Positions 43,152 through 52,592 of a stretch of DNA of 64,000 nt are shown here, in pieces. A model generated the notes under the pieces. It saw only the letters and a list, made by a program, of their open reading frames with translations. It was not told the origin of the DNA and ran no database searches. How positions within the stretch are numbered: position 1 is the stretch's first letter; each line of letters starts with the position of its first letter. A program made the position numbers and the translations under genes. The DNA is from Stagnihabitans tardus (lineage in GTDB: Bacteria; Pseudomonadota; Alphaproteobacteria; Rhodobacterales; Rhodobacteraceae): positions 248,001 through 312,000 of the forward strand of contig NZ_JAABNR010000002.1 of NCBI RefSeq assembly GCF_009925085.1. Reading direction: 5' to 3'.

Positions 43152-44465
43152 ATGGCTGGTATTCCGCACGACCACTACGAACCGAAGTCGGGCTTCGAAA
43201 AGTGGCTTCACTCGCGTCTTCCCATCGTCAGCGTCCTTTATGACACGCTGATGATCCCGACGCCCAAGAACCTCAACTGGATGTGGATCTGGGGCATCGT
43301 CCTGACCTTCTGCCTTGCCTTGCAGATCGTCACCGGCATCGTCCTGGCCATGCATTACACGCCCCATGTCGACCTGGCCTTCGCCTCGGTCGAGCATATC
43401 ATGCGCGACGTGAACGGCGGCGTGATGCTGCGCTACCTGCATGCCAACGGCGCCTCGCTGTTCTTCTTCGCCGTCTATATGCACATCTTCCGCGGCCTCT
43501 ATTACGGCAGCTACAAATCCCCGCGCGAGGTGACCTGGGTCATCGGCATGGTGATCTATTTCCTGATGGTTGCGACCGCCTTCATGGGCTACGTCCTGCC
43601 CTGGGGCCAGATGTCCTTCTGGGGCGCGACCGTGATCACCGGCCTCTTCACGGCCATCCCGGGCGTCGGCGCCTCGCTGCAAGAGTGGCTTCTGGGTGGT
43701 TTCGCCGTCGGCAATGCGACGCTGAACCGCTTCTTCTCGCTCCACTACCTCCTGCCCTTCGTGATCGCGGGCCTCGTGGGTCTGCACATCTGGGCCTTCC
43801 ACACCACGGGCAACAACAACCCGACCGGCGTTGAAGTGCGCCGCACCTCGAAGGAAGAGGCCGAGCGCGACACGCTGCCCTTCTGGCCCTATTTCGTGAT
43901 CAAGGACCTCTTCGCGCTGGCCGTCATCCTGACGCTGTTCTTCGCGGTCGTGGGCTTCATGCCCAACTTCCTGGGCGAGCCGGACAACTATATCCAGGCC
44001 GACGCGATGAAGACGCCCTCGCATATCGTGCCGGAATGGTATCTCCTGCCCTTCTATGCGATCCTGCGGTCCTTCGACAGCACGGTCTGGGCGGTGCAAC
44101 TGGTCGAGTTCGTGACCTTCGGCATCGTCGACGCCAAGCTCTTCGGCGTGCTGGCCATGGGTGCTGCGATCCTGGTCATGGGCCTTGCGCCCTGGCTGGA
44201 CACCTCTTCGGTGCGCTCGGGCCGCTATCGTCCGATGTTCAAGGCCTGGTTCGCGCTTCTGTGCATCGACTTCGTGGTCCTGGCCTGGGCGGGCAGCCAG
44301 TTGCCCACCACCTTCACCTCCTGGGTGGGCCTGATCGCCTCGACCTACTGGTTCGCCTACTTCCTGGTGATCCTGCCGCTCCTGGGCGTGCTGGAGAAGC
44401 CGACGCTGGCCCCGGCCACGATCGAGGAAGACTTCAAGTCCCACTATGGCAACCCTGCCGAGTGA
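43152..44465 (+). CDS. petB: Cytochrome b of the bc1 complex
   Basis: 437 residues with eight membrane helices. [46 protein letters not shown] and the paired His heme ligands typical of cytochrome b are visible. [18 protein letters not shown] is the Qo-site region, and [14 protein letters not shown] contains the PEWY motif. It carries hemes bL and bH and both quinone sites. The stop overlaps the first possible ATG of petC. Confidence 0.97.
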   Translation: MAGIPHDHYEPKSGFEKWLHSRLPIVSVLYDTLMIPTPKNLNWMWIWGIVLTFCLALQIVTGIVLAMHYTPHVDLAFASVEHIMRDVNGGVMLRYLHANGASLFFFAVYMHIFRGLYYGSYKSPREVTWVIGMVIYFLMVATAFMGYVLPWGQMSFWGATVITGLFTAIPGVGASLQEWLLGGFAVGNATLNRFFSLHYLLPFVIAGLVGLHIWAFHTTGNNNPTGVEVRRTSKEEAERDTLPFWPYFVIKDLFALAVILTLFFAVVGFMPNFLGEPDNYIQADAMKTPSHIVPEWYLLPFYAILRSFDSTVWAVQLVEFVTFGIVDAKLFGVLAMGAAILVMGLAPWLDTSSVRSGRYRPMFKAWFALLCIDFVVLAWAGSQLPTTFTSWVGLIASTYWFAYFLVILPLLGVLEKPTLAPATIEEDFKSHYGNPAE

Positions 44466-44479
44466 TGAAAGGGAAGATG

Positions 44480-45271
44480 ATGATCCGCAAATTCGCCATC
44501 GGCGCCCTTTCTGCCCTGGTCCTGGCCACCGGTCCGGTCCAGGCCAACGAGGCCGGCCATATCGAAGACATCGCCTTCTCCTTCGAAGGCCCCTTCGGCA
44601 AGTTCGATGAACACCAGCTGCAACGCGGCCTTCAGGTCTTTACCGAAGTTTGCTCGGCCTGCCACGGGCTGAAGTTCCTGCGCTTCGGCTCGCTCTCCGA
44701 GCCGGGCGGCGTGGGCCTGACCGAAGACATGGTCAAGGCCTATGCCAAGGGCTTTACCGTCATCGACCCGGTGACCAAGGAAGAGCGCGAGGCCACCCCG
44801 GCCGACCGCTTCCCCGAGAACACCGGGGCGGGCGCGCCTGACCTGTCGGTCATGGCCAAGGCCCGCAAGGGCTTCTCGGGGCCCCATGGCCTGTTGATCA
44901 ACCCGCTGTTCCGCGGCGTCGGCGGGCCGGAGTATATCTACTCCATGCTCACCGGCTTCACCGGCGAGACCAAGGAACAGGCCGGCACGGTGCTTTACGA
45001 AAACAAGGCCTTCCCGGGCGGCTGGATGTCCATGCCGAACGAGGCTCTGGTCGAGGGCGCCGTCACCTATGCCGACGGCACCGAGGCCAGCCTGCACCAG
45101 ATGTCCGAAGACGTTTCGGCCTTCCTGATGTGGGCCTCGGAGCCCCGGATGATGGTCCGCAAGGAAAGCGGCATGAAGGCCGTGCTGATCCTGGGCCTGT
45201 TGTCGGTCATGCTGTATCTGACCAACAAGCGCATCTGGTCCGGCGTGAAGGGCAAGAAGAAGCACGCCTGA
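44480..45271 (+). CDS. petC: Cytochrome c1 of the bc1 complex
   Basis: 263 residues from ATG 44480, which has AAAGGGA at normal spacing; ATGs at 44465 and 44477 are in the same frame. MIRKFAIGALSALVLATGPVQA is a cleavable signal peptide. Heme c is attached at CSACH (in EVCSACHGLKFLRFG), with the axial Met expected later, plausibly in the WMSMPNEAL segment. A C-terminal anchor helix (AVLILGLLSVMLYLTNKRIW) ends the protein. A GC hairpin with a weak T-run follows (45297-45330). Confidence 0.96.
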   Translation: MIRKFAIGALSALVLATGPVQANEAGHIEDIAFSFEGPFGKFDEHQLQRGLQVFTEVCSACHGLKFLRFGSLSEPGGVGLTEDMVKAYAKGFTVIDPVTKEEREATPADRFPENTGAGAPDLSVMAKARKGFSGPHGLLINPLFRGVGGPEYIYSMLTGFTGETKEQAGTVLYENKAFPGGWMSMPNEALVEGAVTYADGTEASLHQMSEDVSAFLMWASEPRMMVRKESGMKAVLILGLLSVMLYLTNKRIWSGVKGKKKHA

Positions 45272-45296
45272 ACGCGGCTTTGACGCAAAAGAAGGA

Positions 45297-45330
45297 GGCC
45301 CCGGGTCAAGCCCGGGGCCGCTTTGCTTTT
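45297..45330 (+). terminator. Probable terminator of petABC
   Basis: GGCCCCGGG (45297-45305), TCAAG loop, CCCGGGGCC (45311-45319), then GCTTTGCTTTT. The stem is perfect; the T-run is interrupted. The same CCCGGG-TCAAG dyad recurs in inverted orientation at 45405-45425. Confidence 0.65.
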
Positions 45331-45404
45331 GCGGGGCCGTTGCGATCGAGGCCCGCAGGAGGCGGCGGACCGGTTTTGCCGAAGCCCCCCACAGGCGCGA
45401 AGCT

Positions 45405-45425
45405 GCCCCGGGCTTGACCCGGGGC
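45405..45425. repeat. CCCGGG-CTTGA dyad, downstream of thiQ
   Basis: GCCCCGGG, CTTGA loop, CCCGGGGC. Inverted copy of the dyad at 45297-45319; together they flank about 85 bases between the convergent petC and thiQ. Confidence 0.7.
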
Positions 45426-45433
45426 CTCACCCC

Positions 45434-46135
45434 TCACCCCAGGTAGGCGCGCAGGGCCGGGGGCGGGTCGGCAAAGATCGCCCCGGTCTCGACCGGCGCA
45501 TCGGCCAGCCCGTCATGGACCAGCACCACATGAGAGGCAAAGCGGCGGGCATCCTCGGGGTCATGGGTGACCATCAGGACCGTCGTGCCCGCCTCCGCTG
45601 CCAGTTCCGCCACCAGCGCCAGGAGGTCGGCCTTCAGCGCGGGGCCAAGCGCGGAAAAGGGCTCGTCCAGGGCCAGGATCGGGCGGTTCTGCAACAGGAC
45701 CCGCCCCAGCGCCGCCCGCCCCTGCTGGCCGCCCGAAAGCTCGGACGGCCGCCGCGTCTCCATCCCGCCCAGGCCCAGCCGCTCCAAGACCGCGCTGATG
45801 CGGGCGCGCTGATCGGGGCCGAGCCGCAGCCTTGGGTTCAAGGCCAGGCCAAGGTTCTGCATCAGCGTCAGATGGGGGAAGAGGTTCTGATCCTGGAAGA
45901 GCATCGCCACCGGCCGCTCCCCGGGCTCCAGCCCGCCGATCTCCTGTCCCTGCCAGAGGATAGACCCCATGGCCGGCACGAAGCCCGCCAGCGCCATGAG
46001 GAGCGTCGACTTCCCCGCGCCCGATCCGCCCAGCACCGCCACCCGCGCCCCCCGGGGCAGGCTGAACCCCGCCCGCAGGCGAAAGGCGCCTTGGGTCACC
46101 GTCATGTCGAAGCTCAGCCCGTCACTTGGCGCCAT
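45434..46135 (-). CDS. thiQ: Thiamine ABC transporter ATP-binding protein
   Basis: 233 residues from the ATG at 46135 ([16 protein letters not shown]), which lies inside the 3' end of thiP. Walker A LGGSGAGKSTLL, Q-loop MLFQDQNLFPHLT, signature LSGGQQGRAALGR, Walker B ILALDEPFSALGP and the switch His in VTHDPEDARRF are all present. It powers uptake of thiamine or TPP. Position in a thiB-thiP-thiQ operon under a TPP riboswitch settles the role. Confidence 0.93.
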   Translation of the reverse strand: MAPSDGLSFDMTVTQGAFRLRAGFSLPRGARVAVLGGSGAGKSTLLMALAGFVPAMGSILWQGQEIGGLEPGERPVAMLFQDQNLFPHLTLMQNLGLALNPRLRLGPDQRARISAVLERLGLGGMETRRPSELSGGQQGRAALGRVLLQNRPILALDEPFSALGPALKADLLALVAELAAEAGTTVLMVTHDPEDARRFASHVVLVHDGLADAPVETGAIFADPPPALRAYLG

Positions 46136-47615
46136 GGCGGCCTCCGAGGTCGAAAAGCGCGAAAAGCGCGAAGGAGAGGGTGACAAGGACCAGGGCCGCG
46201 CCCGCTGCGGCCTCCATCCGGTAGGCGCCCGCCAGGCGCTGGATCACAAGGGGCAGCGTGGCCTGGGTCTGGTCGGCAAAAAGCGCGATGGTTCCAAGGT
46301 CGCCCATCGACAAGGCCGCCGCGATCCCGGCGCCAAGGCCCAGGGGCCGCGAGAGGCGCGGCAGGGTCAGGTAGCGCAGCCGGGCGAGCCCCCGCAGACC
46401 CAGGGCGCGGGCCAGGCGGTCGTAATCCAGAAGCAGCCGCCGCACCTCGGGCAAGAGCATCCGCGTGACGAAAGGCAGCGCCATCAGGGCATTGGCCAGC
46501 ATGGTGACGGGCAGCGCGACCTCTTCGGGCCGCACCAGGGGCCGCAGGATCAGGAACCAGCCGGTCCCCAGCACCAGGCCCGAGGCCACCATGGGCCACA
46601 TCGCCGAAAGCTCGGCCCAGCGACTGCCCCGTGCCGCCGCCAGCGACAGGGGCAGCGCCGCCAGCACCGCCAGCGCCGCCGAGGCAAGCGCGGTGGCGAC
46701 CGACCGCCCCGCCGCTGGCCAGACCTGCGCCGGAAGGGAGGCCAGCGCGGGCAGGCCCTCGATCAGGACGGCGGCCAAAGGCAGGGCCAGGAAGACCGAG
46801 GCCGCGCCGATCACCAGGCCATCGACCAGCCGCCCCTGCCTTTGCGGCGGGGCGGGCAGGTCCAGCCCCGCCCCGGGCTCCGGCAAGGCAAAGCGCGCTG
46901 CCACCAGCACCGCGACCGAGGCCAGCCCTGCCTGCACCATGGCCAGCGCCGCCGCATGGCCAGGGTCAAAGTCGAAGCGCAGGGCCTGGTAGATCGCAAG
47001 CTCGACCGTCGTGGCGCCGGGGCCTCCGCCCAAGGTCAGGGCGATGACGAAAGAGTTCAGGCAGATCAGGAAGACCGCCAGCAGCGCCCCGGGCAGGAAG
47101 GCGCGCAGCATCGGCGCCTCGACATGCCGGAAGCGCGACCAGGGCGGCAGGTTCAGGCTGGCGGCCAGCCGCAGATGCTCGGAGGGGATGCGGTGCCAGC
47201 CTTGGCAAAGGATGCGGGTGGCGAGCGAGAGGTTGAAGAAGACATTGGCCAGAAGCACCCCGGTCAGCCCGTAAAGCGGGAGGGGCTGGCCCTGGGCGGT
47301 GCTGAACCAACCGCTGCGGCCGTAGACGGTGATGATCCCCAGCACGGCCACCACGGTCGGCAAGAGAAAGGGCGCGCCAAGGGCGGTCAGCAGGAGGCCG
47401 CGCCCCGGAAAGCGCCGCCGCATCAGCGCGCGGGCCAGGGGCACAGCCAGGGCGCAAGAGATCAGCGCCGAAAGCGCCGCCTGGGTCACGGTAAAACGCA
47501 GGGCAGCACCATCCGCCGCCCTGAGCGTCAGGCCCGATTGCAGGGCCAGCGCGGCCAAGGGCGCCGCGACAAGCCCTGCCACCGCCAGGCTTACTGCGCG
47601 AGCGCCGCTTGCCAT
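46122..47615 (-). CDS. thiP: Thiamine ABC transporter permease
   Basis: 497 residues, two fused permease halves of about six helices each. Cytoplasmic EAA-type loops are seen in [24 protein letters not shown] and [21 protein letters not shown]. The length and fused arrangement match ThiP. It overlaps thiB by 25 bases at its start and thiQ by 14 bases at its end. Confidence 0.92.
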   Translation of the reverse strand: MASGARAVSLAVAGLVAAPLAALALQSGLTLRAADGAALRFTVTQAALSALISCALAVPLARALMRRRFPGRGLLLTALGAPFLLPTVVAVLGIITVYGRSGWFSTAQGQPLPLYGLTGVLLANVFFNLSLATRILCQGWHRIPSEHLRLAASLNLPPWSRFRHVEAPMLRAFLPGALLAVFLICLNSFVIALTLGGGPGATTVELAIYQALRFDFDPGHAAALAMVQAGLASVAVLVAARFALPEPGAGLDLPAPPQRQGRLVDGLVIGAASVFLALPLAAVLIEGLPALASLPAQVWPAAGRSVATALASAALAVLAALPLSLAAARGSRWAELSAMWPMVASGLVLGTGWFLILRPLVRPEEVALPVTMLANALMALPFVTRMLLPEVRRLLLDYDRLARALGLRGLARLRYLTLPRLSRPLGLGAGIAAALSMGDLGTIALFADQTQATLPLVIQRLAGAYRMEAAAGAALVLVTLSFALFALFDLGGRHGAK

Positions 47616-48556
47616 TCTTCGATTGCCTTTTGCCGCAGCGCCTCGGCCTCGGTGGGGGAGAGAAGCAGCGATTTGGCGGGCTGGATCAGGGTCTCGAAGC
47701 CCTGGGGCAGGGGGGCGGATTGCGCCGGATACATCCAGTTCGTCGTCGGAATCACCGATTGCGCTTCGGTCCCCGCCAGATAGGCCAGGAAGGCATCGGC
47801 CAGTTCGGGGTTCGGGGCCGCCTTCAGCTTGCCCGCGACCTCGACCTGCATGTAATGCCCCTCGTCGAAGAGCGCGGCGGTCTTGGTGTCGTCGTTTTCC
47901 GCGATCAGGTGATAGGCCGGAGAGGTCGTGTAGCTCAGCACCATATCCGCCTCGCCCTTGAGGAAGAGCCCGTAAGCCTCATCCCAACCCGGCGTCACGG
48001 TGACGATATTGTCGGCCAAGTCCTTCCAGACCGAACCCGCCTCATCGCCATAGGCCGCCTTGACCCACATCACCAGCCCAAGGCCGGGGGTGGAGGAACG
48101 CGGGTCCTGGATCACGATCTTCAGGTCGGAGGCCGCAAGGGCCTTGAAATTCGCAGGCGGGTTTTCCAGCGATTTCAGGTGGACGAAGGCGAACCAGCCC
48201 CAGTCATAGGGCTGGAACTCGGTGTCCGCAAAGGGCACGGGCAGGGTGTTCGGCTGGGCCGCGATGGGTGCGAAAAGCCCCGTCGCGCGGGCGGCCTCGA
48301 CCAGCGAAGTGTCGAGCCCCAGCGCCACATCGGCCTCGGACCCCGCGCCTTCCATCTTCAGCCGAGACAGGATCGCGCCGCCGTCTCCGGCCGCGATATA
48401 GTTCACTTTGCAAGCGCAAGTGGCCTCGAAACCCTTGGCGATGGCCGGGCCCGGGCCCCATTCGGCGGTGAAGCTGTCATAGGTCAGGACATTGAGGACA
48501 GGCACCTCCGCCAGGGCGGGGGTGGCCAGGAACGCCAGTGCAGGAAGGATCTTCAT
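47591..48556 (-). CDS. thiB: Thiamine ABC transporter substrate-binding protein
   Basis: 321 residues from ATG 48556 ([19 protein letters not shown]), a signal peptide with AxA cleavage. Core motifs are [39 protein letters not shown] and, late, PTTNWMYPA, as in ThiB/TbpA proteins that bind thiamine and its phosphates in the periplasm. GGAGAG lies upstream and is buried in an 8-bp helix of the riboswitch platform. First gene of the thi operon. Confidence 0.94.
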   Translation of the reverse strand: MKILPALAFLATPALAEVPVLNVLTYDSFTAEWGPGPAIAKGFEATCACKVNYIAAGDGGAILSRLKMEGAGSEADVALGLDTSLVEAARATGLFAPIAAQPNTLPVPFADTEFQPYDWGWFAFVHLKSLENPPANFKALAASDLKIVIQDPRSSTPGLGLVMWVKAAYGDEAGSVWKDLADNIVTVTPGWDEAYGLFLKGEADMVLSYTTSPAYHLIAENDDTKTAALFDEGHYMQVEVAGKLKAAPNPELADAFLAYLAGTEAQSVIPTTNWMYPAQSAPLPQGFETLIQPAKSLLLSPTEAEALRQKAIEEWQAALAQ

Positions 48557-48559
48557 ATT

Positions 48560-48592
48560 CTCTCCATTCGTGCAGCGGGCGGGAATGGAGGG
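48560..48592 (-). promoter_or_regulatory. Shine-Dalgarno-sequestering hairpin of thiB
   Basis: On the minus strand CTCCATTC (complement of 48583-48590) pairs perfectly with GAATGGAG (complement of 48562-48569), burying the thiB ribosome site. The competing partner is GGAGGG at the aptamer's 3' end (complement of 48614-48619), which can pair with CCCTCC (complement of 48587-48592). This gives a two-state switch: bound TPP frees the sequestering strand and shuts off translation. Confidence 0.7.
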
Positions 48593-48609
48593 GCACGACA
48601 GCGCCCTTA

Positions 48610-48692
48610 CCTTCCCTCCGCCGGTATGATCCGGTTCAGGTTCAACGGGTCCGCATCGCTGCATCTCAGGCCGAAAGGCCACCCCGAGGTGA
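48610..48692 (-). ncRNA. TPP riboswitch (THI element) upstream of thiB
   Basis: The minus strand carries the conserved THI-box elements in order: ACCTCGGGGTG, a GGCC-TTTC-GGCC helix, CTGAGA (complement of 48664-48669), GACCCGTTGAACCTGA, and ATACCGGCGGAGGGA. This is the standard TPP aptamer. It controls thiBPQ so that thiamine uptake falls when TPP is plentiful. The expression platform (48560-48592) works on translation initiation by inference. Confidence 0.95.
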
Positions 48693-48730
48693 GACTGAAC
48701 ATAGGGGAAAGGGCGTCGAAGGCAAGGGGG

Positions 48731-49780
48731 TCAGGGCTTGCGCAGGAATGGCGCTGCCATGTCGGGGGGCAGGTGCTCTTCGGCCAGGGCCCGGGCACGG
48801 GCGCGCTGACCCCGCCGCATCAACATGGTGCAGCACATGCGAAGCGTGGCGCTGCGCCGCAGGACTTCATCTCCCCAGTCCATGCGCGGGTCAAGGACCA
48901 CCCCGATGAACCGCTCCAGCCGTTCCGTCCCCTCGCCAAGCACTTCGGGCTCTTCGAGGCATGCGCGGGCCAGTCTGGACAGCAGTCCGGGCGCCACCGT
49001 GGCAAGATCGAAAGACGGCGCCGTCACCTTGTCCAGCATCGGGCGGAACCAGTCCCCCTCGGTCGGAGTGGCCGCCAGGTCCAGGGCGTGCATGACCTTG
49101 CGGATCGCGGCCAGATCGGGCTCTCCGGTTATGACCTCGCGCAGGATGGTCTTGAGCGGATAGACCTTGTTCAACAGCGGTCCGCTGGGATGGCCCGACC
49201 CCGGCACCCCGATCAGGGTCAGGCTGGTCAGGGTCGCGATTCGCGCCGCATGGGGGCTGTCCAGGCGGTCGGAAGGGTCGAAGAACAAGAGCCCGCGCAG
49301 GTTCTGCGAGATGCCCGAAGCGATGCGGTCATGGTCTTGCGACAGGCCGGGGCGGTCTATGACATAGCGGCGGTCGCCGATCATGTCCGCAAAGGGCGGA
49401 AAGGGCGTCGATTGCGCCGAGATGGCCAGAACGTAATCGGCCCGCAGCAGGGGGGCGAGGTTGATGGCGGCATAGCCGCCCATGCTGCTGCCGTAGGTCA
49501 CCAGCCGCTCGGTCGGAAAGCGTGCGCGGATCGTCTGGGCCGCTGCCTCGGCCTGAGGCCCCAGGTACCAGTTGTTGCGGTTGACGAGGAAGGACACGAC
49601 ATGCGCCGGAATGTCGGATTCGGCGACCGACGCCGGGATGAAAGGGGGCGGGAACTCGCCGGGCGGAGGCTCGGTCCCCGGTCTGAGGCGATACTGGAAA
49701 CCCACGACGACGGTCTGGGCCCCCGGATGTTCGTGGAGCACGACCTTGAAGGTCTGGTCGTCGTAGAGGACTTCCGCCAT
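48731..49780 (-). CDS. Alpha/beta-hydrolase-like serine hydrolase, unknown function
   Basis: 349 residues from ATG 49780, with GGAGG five bases upstream. [15 protein letters not shown] is a nucleophile elbow (GxSxGG). [11 protein letters not shown] and [10 protein letters not shown] provide a plausible acid and base, so a catalytic triad is likely. The C-terminal about 100 residues are helical and Arg/Leu-rich ([39 protein letters not shown]), possibly TPR-like. No signal peptide. It stands between the thi riboswitch and aroC and is transcribed leftward. I do not recognise a named family; cytoplasmic esterase or thioesterase activity is a guess. Confidence 0.7.
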   Translation of the reverse strand: MAEVLYDDQTFKVVLHEHPGAQTVVVGFQYRLRPGTEPPPGEFPPPFIPASVAESDIPAHVVSFLVNRNNWYLGPQAEAAAQTIRARFPTERLVTYGSSMGGYAAINLAPLLRADYVLAISAQSTPFPPFADMIGDRRYVIDRPGLSQDHDRIASGISQNLRGLLFFDPSDRLDSPHAARIATLTSLTLIGVPGSGHPSGPLLNKVYPLKTILREVITGEPDLAAIRKVMHALDLAATPTEGDWFRPMLDKVTAPSFDLATVAPGLLSRLARACLEEPEVLGEGTERLERFIGVVLDPRMDWGDEVLRRSATLRMCCTMLMRRGQRARARALAEEHLPPDMAAPFLRKP

Positions 49781-49891
49781 TCGGCCTCCGTGAAATGCCA
49801 CCGAAGGCTCACCCTCGCTGTGACCAATGTCAACCCTGCTTCCCTTGCCCCGCGCTTTCGCCTAAACCCGACCCCGCAGGAGGCCCGCCCC

Positions 49892-50992
49892 ATGTCGTTG
49901 AACAGCTTTGGTCATGTCTTGAAATTCACCACCTGGGGCGAGAGCCATGGGCCGGCCATCGGTGCCGTGGTCGATGGTGTCCCGCCGGGGATCGCCCTGT
50001 CCGAGGCGGACTTGCAGCCCTGGCTGGACAAGCGCAAGCCGGGGACCTCGAAGTTCACGACCCAGCGGCAAGAGGCCGATGCAGTGCGCATCCTCTCGGG
50101 CGTGTTCGAGGGCGTGACGACGGGGACCTCGATTTCGCTGATGATCGAGAATACCGATCAGCGGTCGAAGGATTACTCGGCCATCGCCCAGGCCTTCCGG
50201 CCGGGTCATGCCGACATCACCTATCACCAGAAATACGGGGTGCGGGATTATCGCGGCGGCGGGCGGAGCTCTGCGCGCGAGACGGCGAGCCGCGTGGCGG
50301 CCGGAGGGGTCGCGCGGGCGGTGCTGAAGGCGCTGCTGCCGGGGCTGACGATCACGGGTTACATGGTGCAGATGGGGGTGAAGGGCATCGACCGCAGCCG
50401 CCTTGACCTTGCGACCGTGGGCGACAACCCCTTCTGGTGCCCCGATCCGGTGGCAGCGGCGGACTGGGCGGAGTATCTCGACGGCCTGCGCCTGTCGCAC
50501 AACTCAGTCGGCGCGGTGATCGAGGTCGTGGCCCATGGCGTTCCGCCGGGCCTCGGGGCGCCCTTGTATGGCAAGCTGGACTCTAACCTGGCCTCGGCCA
50601 TGATGTCGATCAACGCGGTCAAGGCGGTGGAGATCGGCGACGGCATGGCTGCGGCTGGGCTCACCGGGGTGGAAAACGCCGACGAGATCCGCATGGGGCC
50701 GAATGGGCCCGAGTTCCTGAGCAATCATGCGGGCGGGATCCTTGGGGGCATTTCCTCGGGTCAGCCGGTGGTCTGCCGGTTCGCGGTCAAGCCGACCTCC
50801 TCGATCCTGACCCCGCGCCGGACGATCGACCAGACCGGCGCCGAGATCGACCTGGTGACCAAGGGCCGTCATGACCCCTGCGTCGGCATCCGCGCCGTCC
50901 CGGTGGGCGAGGCGATGATGGCCTTGGTCCTGGCCGATCACCTTCTCTTGGACCGCGCCCAGACCGGGGGCTTGCGCGGGCGGATCGGGTAG
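49892..50992 (+). CDS. aroC: Chorismate synthase
   Basis: 366 residues from ATG 49892, with AGGAGG nine bases upstream. It converts EPSP to chorismate with reduced FMN, the last step of the shikimate pathway. Conserved blocks: [25 protein letters not shown]-type region around [63 protein letters not shown], and [13 protein letters not shown] near the end. The frame stays open for more than 2 kb upstream of this start, but that portion lies opposite other genes and is not coding. Confidence 0.97.
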   Translation: MSLNSFGHVLKFTTWGESHGPAIGAVVDGVPPGIALSEADLQPWLDKRKPGTSKFTTQRQEADAVRILSGVFEGVTTGTSISLMIENTDQRSKDYSAIAQAFRPGHADITYHQKYGVRDYRGGGRSSARETASRVAAGGVARAVLKALLPGLTITGYMVQMGVKGIDRSRLDLATVGDNPFWCPDPVAAADWAEYLDGLRLSHNSVGAVIEVVAHGVPPGLGAPLYGKLDSNLASAMMSINAVKAVEIGDGMAAAGLTGVENADEIRMGPNGPEFLSNHAGGILGGISSGQPVVCRFAVKPTSSILTPRRTIDQTGAEIDLVTKGRHDPCVGIRAVPVGEAMMALVLADHLLLDRAQTGGLRGRIG

Positions 50993-50993
50993 A

Positions 50994-51011
50994 CCCGGGG
51001 TAAACCCCGGG
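50994..51011. repeat. CCCGGGGT dyad between aroC and regulator
   Basis: CCCGGGGT, AA, ACCCCGGG immediately after the aroC stop and before the convergent regulator stop. No T-run. Related in form to the palindrome at 37159-37178. Confidence 0.65.
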
Positions 51012-51012
51012 G

Positions 51013-51699
51013 TCAGCGCCCGGCCTTCAACTGCGCCACGAAGTCGCGCAAGAGCGCCACCCGGCGGGGGCGGAAGCTGTCGGGCGTCATCACGACGCCC
51101 TCCAGCGCCTCCAGCCGAAAGCGGCGGAAGTCCTGGCGCAGGGTGCAAAAGGCCAAAAGCATCAGCGTCCGGTCCAGGAAGACCACGGACAGGGGCCAGA
51201 GCACGCGCTGGCTCTGGGTCCCCTCGCGGTCGGTATAGGCCACGGCAATCGCGCGCTCCTCCCAGATCGCCTCGCGCAAGAGCGGCAGGCAGTCGGGCAC
51301 CGGCGGGCGGCGTTCGAAGCGGTAGAGCTGGCTGGCGGCGTGCAGCGCCTGGCGCTGGACGCGCTCGGGCAAGGTGGCGATGATCTTGGACTGCGCGGCC
51401 TCGGCCGCCTTGACCAGGGCCGGATCGCCCGCAAGCCGCACCTCGGCGAGGCCCAGGACCAGGGCCTCGATTTCCAGCCTTGTGAACATCTGCGGCGGCA
51501 GGGCGGGGTCTTCGGTCAGGGTGTAACCCAGGCCCGGCTCGCCATCGATCAGGGCGCCCCCGGCGCGCAGGGCGGCAATATCACGATACAATGTCCGGGC
51601 AGAGACCTCGGTCTCGGCAGCAAGGCGCTCTGCCGTCACCGGCTGGGGCAGGCGGCGGATGGCAGACAAGAGGCGAAGGAGGCGGTCAGCGCGGGCCAT
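51013..51699 (-). CDS. YafY-type HTH/WYL transcriptional regulator
   Basis: 228 residues. An N-terminal winged helix (about 1-60: RLLRLLSAIRRLPQPVTAERLAAETEVSARTLYRDIAALRAGG) precedes a WYL domain (about 130-215), in which AIAVAYTDREG, RVLWPLSVVFLDRTLMLLAFCTLRQDFRRFRL are visible. WYL domains bind small ligands or nucleic acids. It is divergent from a GST gene, with a perfect dyad between them, so it most likely controls that gene and itself. Confidence 0.88.
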   Translation of the reverse strand: MARADRLLRLLSAIRRLPQPVTAERLAAETEVSARTLYRDIAALRAGGALIDGEPGLGYTLTEDPALPPQMFTRLEIEALVLGLAEVRLAGDPALVKAAEAAQSKIIATLPERVQRQALHAASQLYRFERRPPVPDCLPLLREAIWEERAIAVAYTDREGTQSQRVLWPLSVVFLDRTLMLLAFCTLRQDFRRFRLEALEGVVMTPDSFRPRRVALLRDFVAQLKAGR

Positions 51700-51700
51700 G

Positions 51701-51717
51701 CTGACAGGTTATGTCAG
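51701..51717. promoter_or_regulatory. Operator dyad between WYL regulator and GST
   Basis: CTGACA-GGTTA-TGTCAG, a perfect 6-bp inverted repeat with a 5-base spacer, lies one base outside the regulator start and about 44 bases before the GST start. Its position fits autoregulation plus control of the GST gene. Confidence 0.65.
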
Positions 51718-51760
51718 GAGCCCTCGGCGATAAAGCCCCATCGCAACCAAGGAGACCGAC

Positions 51761-52372
51761 ATGCTGACCCTTATCCACGCGCCCAACTCGCGCTCGACCC
51801 GCATCCTGCAGCTGATCCACGAGATGGGGATCGAAGACCGTATCGAGATCAAGCCGGTGGGCATCATCTACCGCGACGGCTCGGGCACGCCGGACCCGGC
51901 CAATCCCCATCCCGAGGGCAAGGTGCCGGCCCTGATCCATGACGGCACGCTGATCACCGAAAGCGGCGCCATCATGCTCTATCTCACCGCGCTTTTCCCC
52001 GAGAGCGGCCTGGCGCCCAAGCCCGGCAGCCCCGAGCGCGGCGCCTACCTGACCTGGCTCTTCTGGTACCAGGGCGTGATGGAGCCCGTGATGTGGATGG
52101 CGGGCATGGGGATCGACCACCCCGGCCTGCGGCGCAACTTCCGCGGCATGGCGGAGGTCCAGGCCCGGATCCGAAAGGCCCTGGCCCAGGGCCCCTGGCT
52201 CTGCGGCGAGGCCTATTCCGCCGCCGACCTGATCTGCGGCTCGGCCTTTGCCTTCTTCCCTCAGTTCGTGCCTGACGAGCCCGCCTTCAAGGACTGGGTC
52301 GCGGCTTGCGCCGCCCGCCCCGCCCTGGCCCGGGCCAAGGCGGAAGATGCCCAGATGGTCGTCGCGGCCTGA
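51761..52372 (+). CDS. Glutathione S-transferase family protein
   Basis: 203 residues. N-terminal thioredoxin-like domain starts MLTLIHAPNSRSTRILQLIHEM, with NPHPEGKVPALI (cis-Pro) and ITESGAIMLYLTALF (gamma-Glu binding). The C-terminal helical domain has LCGEAYSAADLICG, the conserved GST N-capping region. AAGGAGA precedes ATG 51761. It is divergent from the WYL regulator and probably its target. Substrate unknown. Confidence 0.9.
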   Translation: MLTLIHAPNSRSTRILQLIHEMGIEDRIEIKPVGIIYRDGSGTPDPANPHPEGKVPALIHDGTLITESGAIMLYLTALFPESGLAPKPGSPERGAYLTWLFWYQGVMEPVMWMAGMGIDHPGLRRNFRGMAEVQARIRKALAQGPWLCGEAYSAADLICGSAFAFFPQFVPDEPAFKDWVAACAARPALARAKAEDAQMVVAA

Positions 52373-52381
52373 CAGGACAGA

Positions 52382-52438
52382 CCGGGGAGGTGCTACCTCC
52401 CCGGACCCCTCCGGGATATTTGGGCCAATGTGAAAGGG
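52382..52438 (+). repeat. Intergenic hairpin-GGGATATTT element, copy 2
   Basis: CCGGGGAGG (52382-52390), TGCTA loop, CCTCCCCGG (52396-52404), then GGGATATTT (52413-52421) and GGGCCAATGTGAAAGGG. Faces copy 3. Confidence 0.75.
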
Positions 52439-52476
52439 AAAAGGCCCTCACGCTTCGACCCATCGCCGATCTGCGT

Positions 52477-52517
52477 CTTTCATACTGGCCCAAATATCCC
52501 CGCCGGAGGCTCCGACC
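52477..52517 (-). repeat. Intergenic hairpin-GGGATATTT element, copy 3 (reverse)
   Basis: On the minus strand, GGAGCCTCC (a short hairpin) is followed by GGGGATATTTGGGCCAGTATGAAAG. It faces copy 2 with about 40 bases between their tails, making an inverted pair. Confidence 0.7.
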
Positions 52518-52540
52518 TGTCCTCCAGCGCCTTGGCCAAA

Positions 52541-52571
52541 CGAAAAGGGCCGCCCATTGACGGGGCGGCCC
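52541..52571 (-). terminator. Terminator of the HU gene
   Basis: GGGCCGCCC (52547-52555) pairs with GGGCGGCCC (52563-52571). Reading leftward, the stem is followed by TTTTCG. Confidence 0.8.
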
Positions 52572-52592
52572 TTGGTCACGATCAGCGCCGGT

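Noticed and set aside
47609-49891. Long + strand frame upstream of aroC, in frame with it
   Set aside because: It is opposite thiB, the TPP riboswitch and the hydrolase gene; chorismate synthase has its normal N-terminus at 49892 with AGGAGG before it.
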